Positions 62,979 through 64,000 of a stretch of 64,000 bases of DNA are shown in pieces. Where the stretch lies: contig NZ_CP080521.1 in NCBI RefSeq assembly GCF_019468565.1, forward strand, positions 5,518,001-5,582,000, read 5' to 3'. Positions within the stretch are counted from its first letter, which is position 1; each line of letters begins with the position of its first letter. The position numbers were made by a program, and so were the translations under genes. The notes below the pieces were generated by a model. It saw nothing but the letters and a program-made list of their open reading frames with translations. It was not told the origin of the DNA and made no database searches. The DNA comes from Pseudonocardia sp. DSM 110487 (GTDB lineage: Bacteria; Actinomycetota; Actinomycetes; Mycobacteriales; Pseudonocardiaceae).

Positions 62979-63983
62979 ATGGCGAACTCCACCACCGCCC
63001 TCCCGACCGCCCCCGAGACGGCCGCGACCGACACCGTCGTGGGCCAGCTGAGGACACTCGAACAGCTCACCCGGACCGAGGCGCAGATCGCCCGCCTCCG
63101 CCTCGGCCAGGCCCGCACCGACGCCGTGCGCCGCGAGCTGGAGCAGAACGGCACGAACGCGGACCGCAGGGCGCAGCGCATCGAGCGGGCACTGCGCAAC
63201 CTGGACGCCGTCCCGGACGTGGTGACACCCGCGATCGGACGCGTCCTCGCGCTGGTCAAGACCACCCTCGAACAGATGCAGGCGATCGACGAGGCACTCA
63301 TCGGCGACCTCGCCCTCGAGCACCAGCTCCTCGATCGCGCCCGCTACCTGCGCGTTCTCGCCCGGCGGGCGGGGCTGGACTCGGTCGAACGGCTCGCGGA
63401 CGACCTCATCGACGCGCACACCGCCACCGTCGAGTGGCTCACCACCGTCCTCGCCGAGGAGGCCCTCGGCGGCCCCGCGGCCCTCACTCCGACGAGGCTG
63501 CAGCGGCTGGCCGGGGGTGTGGCGCACGCGGTCGCGCTGCCCACGCGGTTCGCCGTGGAGCAGGTCAACCGCGCCGTCAACACGGTCTACCGCACGGGCG
63601 AGGGGGCCAAGGAGACTGTGGAGGACGTCGCGGAGACGGCCGCCCGGATCGGCAGCGACACCCGTGAGGTCGCCACGGCCGGCCGGGACGCGACGCTGCA
63701 GCAGGCCGAGCGTGTGGCGCGGCGCGAAGGGTCCGACACCGTAGCGGGCGCCGTGCACGACACCCGCGCGGACCTGGGCACCCTCGCCGCGTCGGAGCTG
63801 CCGATCAAGCACTACGAGGAGATGACGGCGCCGAACGCGATCGCCGCCATCCGCGAGCTGACCGACCCCGACCACCTGCGCGTCATGATCGCGTTCGAGG
63901 AGTCCCACAAGAACCGCTCCGGCGTCGTTGACGCCGCACAGGCGCGCTACGCGGCCGTCGCGAAGGACCGGTCGGACTCGTGA
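62979..63983 (+). CDS. Ferritin-like-domain helical protein, function unknown
   Basis: A 334-aa all-helical protein: 'VVGQLRTLEQLTRTEAQIARLRLGQARTDAVRRELEQNGTNADRRAQRIERALRNLDAVPDVV' leads to 'LVKTTLEQMQAIDEALIGDLALEHQLLDRARYLRVLARRAG', a four-helix bundle of ferritin-like type. The E...E-H pattern is only partly kept. The C-terminal third ('ELPIKHYEEMTAPNAIAAIRELTDPDHLRVMIAFEESHKNRSGVVDAAQARY') is a second conserved piece. ATG 62979 matches the start of the conserved region; an in-frame ATG at about 62900 is possible. It follows the coiled-coil gene by 106 bp. Confidence 0.65.
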   Translation: MANSTTALPTAPETAATDTVVGQLRTLEQLTRTEAQIARLRLGQARTDAVRRELEQNGTNADRRAQRIERALRNLDAVPDVVTPAIGRVLALVKTTLEQMQAIDEALIGDLALEHQLLDRARYLRVLARRAGLDSVERLADDLIDAHTATVEWLTTVLAEEALGGPAALTPTRLQRLAGGVAHAVALPTRFAVEQVNRAVNTVYRTGEGAKETVEDVAETAARIGSDTREVATAGRDATLQQAERVARREGSDTVAGAVHDTRADLGTLAASELPIKHYEEMTAPNAIAAIRELTDPDHLRVMIAFEESHKNRSGVVDAAQARYAAVAKDRSDS

Positions 63984-64000
63984 CGAGGGTTTGACGCGCT

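Overview
The window is very GC-rich, with pervasive third-position G/C, many GTG starts and short GTGA/ATGA overlaps. It carries Lsr2, a DUF222/HNH '13E12-type' gene, actinobacterial DUF3618/holin-like membrane genes, a GlgM-type glycosyltransferase and an F420/PPOX-type protein. Together these point to an actinomycete chromosome, most likely Pseudonocardia or a close relative in the Pseudonocardiaceae (inference; no 16S gene is present). I saw no tRNA, rRNA or CRISPR.

Layout. 1-6664: tail of a Gfo/Idh/MocA oxidoreductase, then an amine-use locus (copper amine oxidase + APC permease, divergent from a second APC permease + IclR regulator). 6773-10343: an unusual two-gene unit, a degenerate P-loop (STAND-like) cytosolic protein followed by a membrane-anchored type-I periplasmic-binding-protein domain. 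10547-13212: acyltransferase-3, SnoaL-like protein, alpha/beta hydrolase. 13403-17925: inositol-phosphatase-like enzyme, ROK protein, divergent GlgM-type glycosyltransferase, MFS transporter. 17903-23819: alpha-L-rhamnosidase with a complete sugar ABC importer. 23930-30465: PPOX-type protein, a 1412-aa trypsin-nSTAND-WD40 protein, MBL-fold hydrolase, mannonate dehydratase. 30655-35788: SNF2 helicase, SWIM protein and a PLP-dependent sulfur enzyme. 35785-36155: a 371-bp element with perfect terminal inverted repeats, lodged between two stop codons. 36152-44460: small enzymes, LuxR, TetR and ArsR regulators, an oxidoreductase, acyl-CoA synthetase, a permuted NlpC/P60-like protein and Lsr2. 44471-53057: SDR, MFS, a decayed aromatic amino-acid decarboxylase, anti-sigma-type kinase, three tandem AIM24 genes, FUSC protein, holin/DUF3618 envelope genes and the remains of a deleted MFS/MarR pair. 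53101-63983: TetR, MarR and XRE regulators beside membrane proteins and oxidoreductases, the DUF222/HNH gene flanked by identical palindromes, a LigD-type ATP-dependent DNA ligase and two uncharacterised helical proteins.

How the genes fit together. Several units are self-contained catabolic or uptake modules with their own regulator (amine oxidase/IclR; rhamnoside uptake/hydrolysis with a LacI-like operator; TetR/oxidoreductase; ArsR/DUF899; MarR/EamA). Five genes (ROK, GlgM, two TetR, ArsR) carry a -10-like hexamer 6-7 nt before the start codon, which suggests leaderless transcripts. The least-described material is the STAND-like/PBP pair, the trypsin-STAND-WD40 protein, the 371-bp inverted-repeat element, a 148-bp near-palindrome at 43101-43248 and the repeated palindromes around the DUF222 gene.
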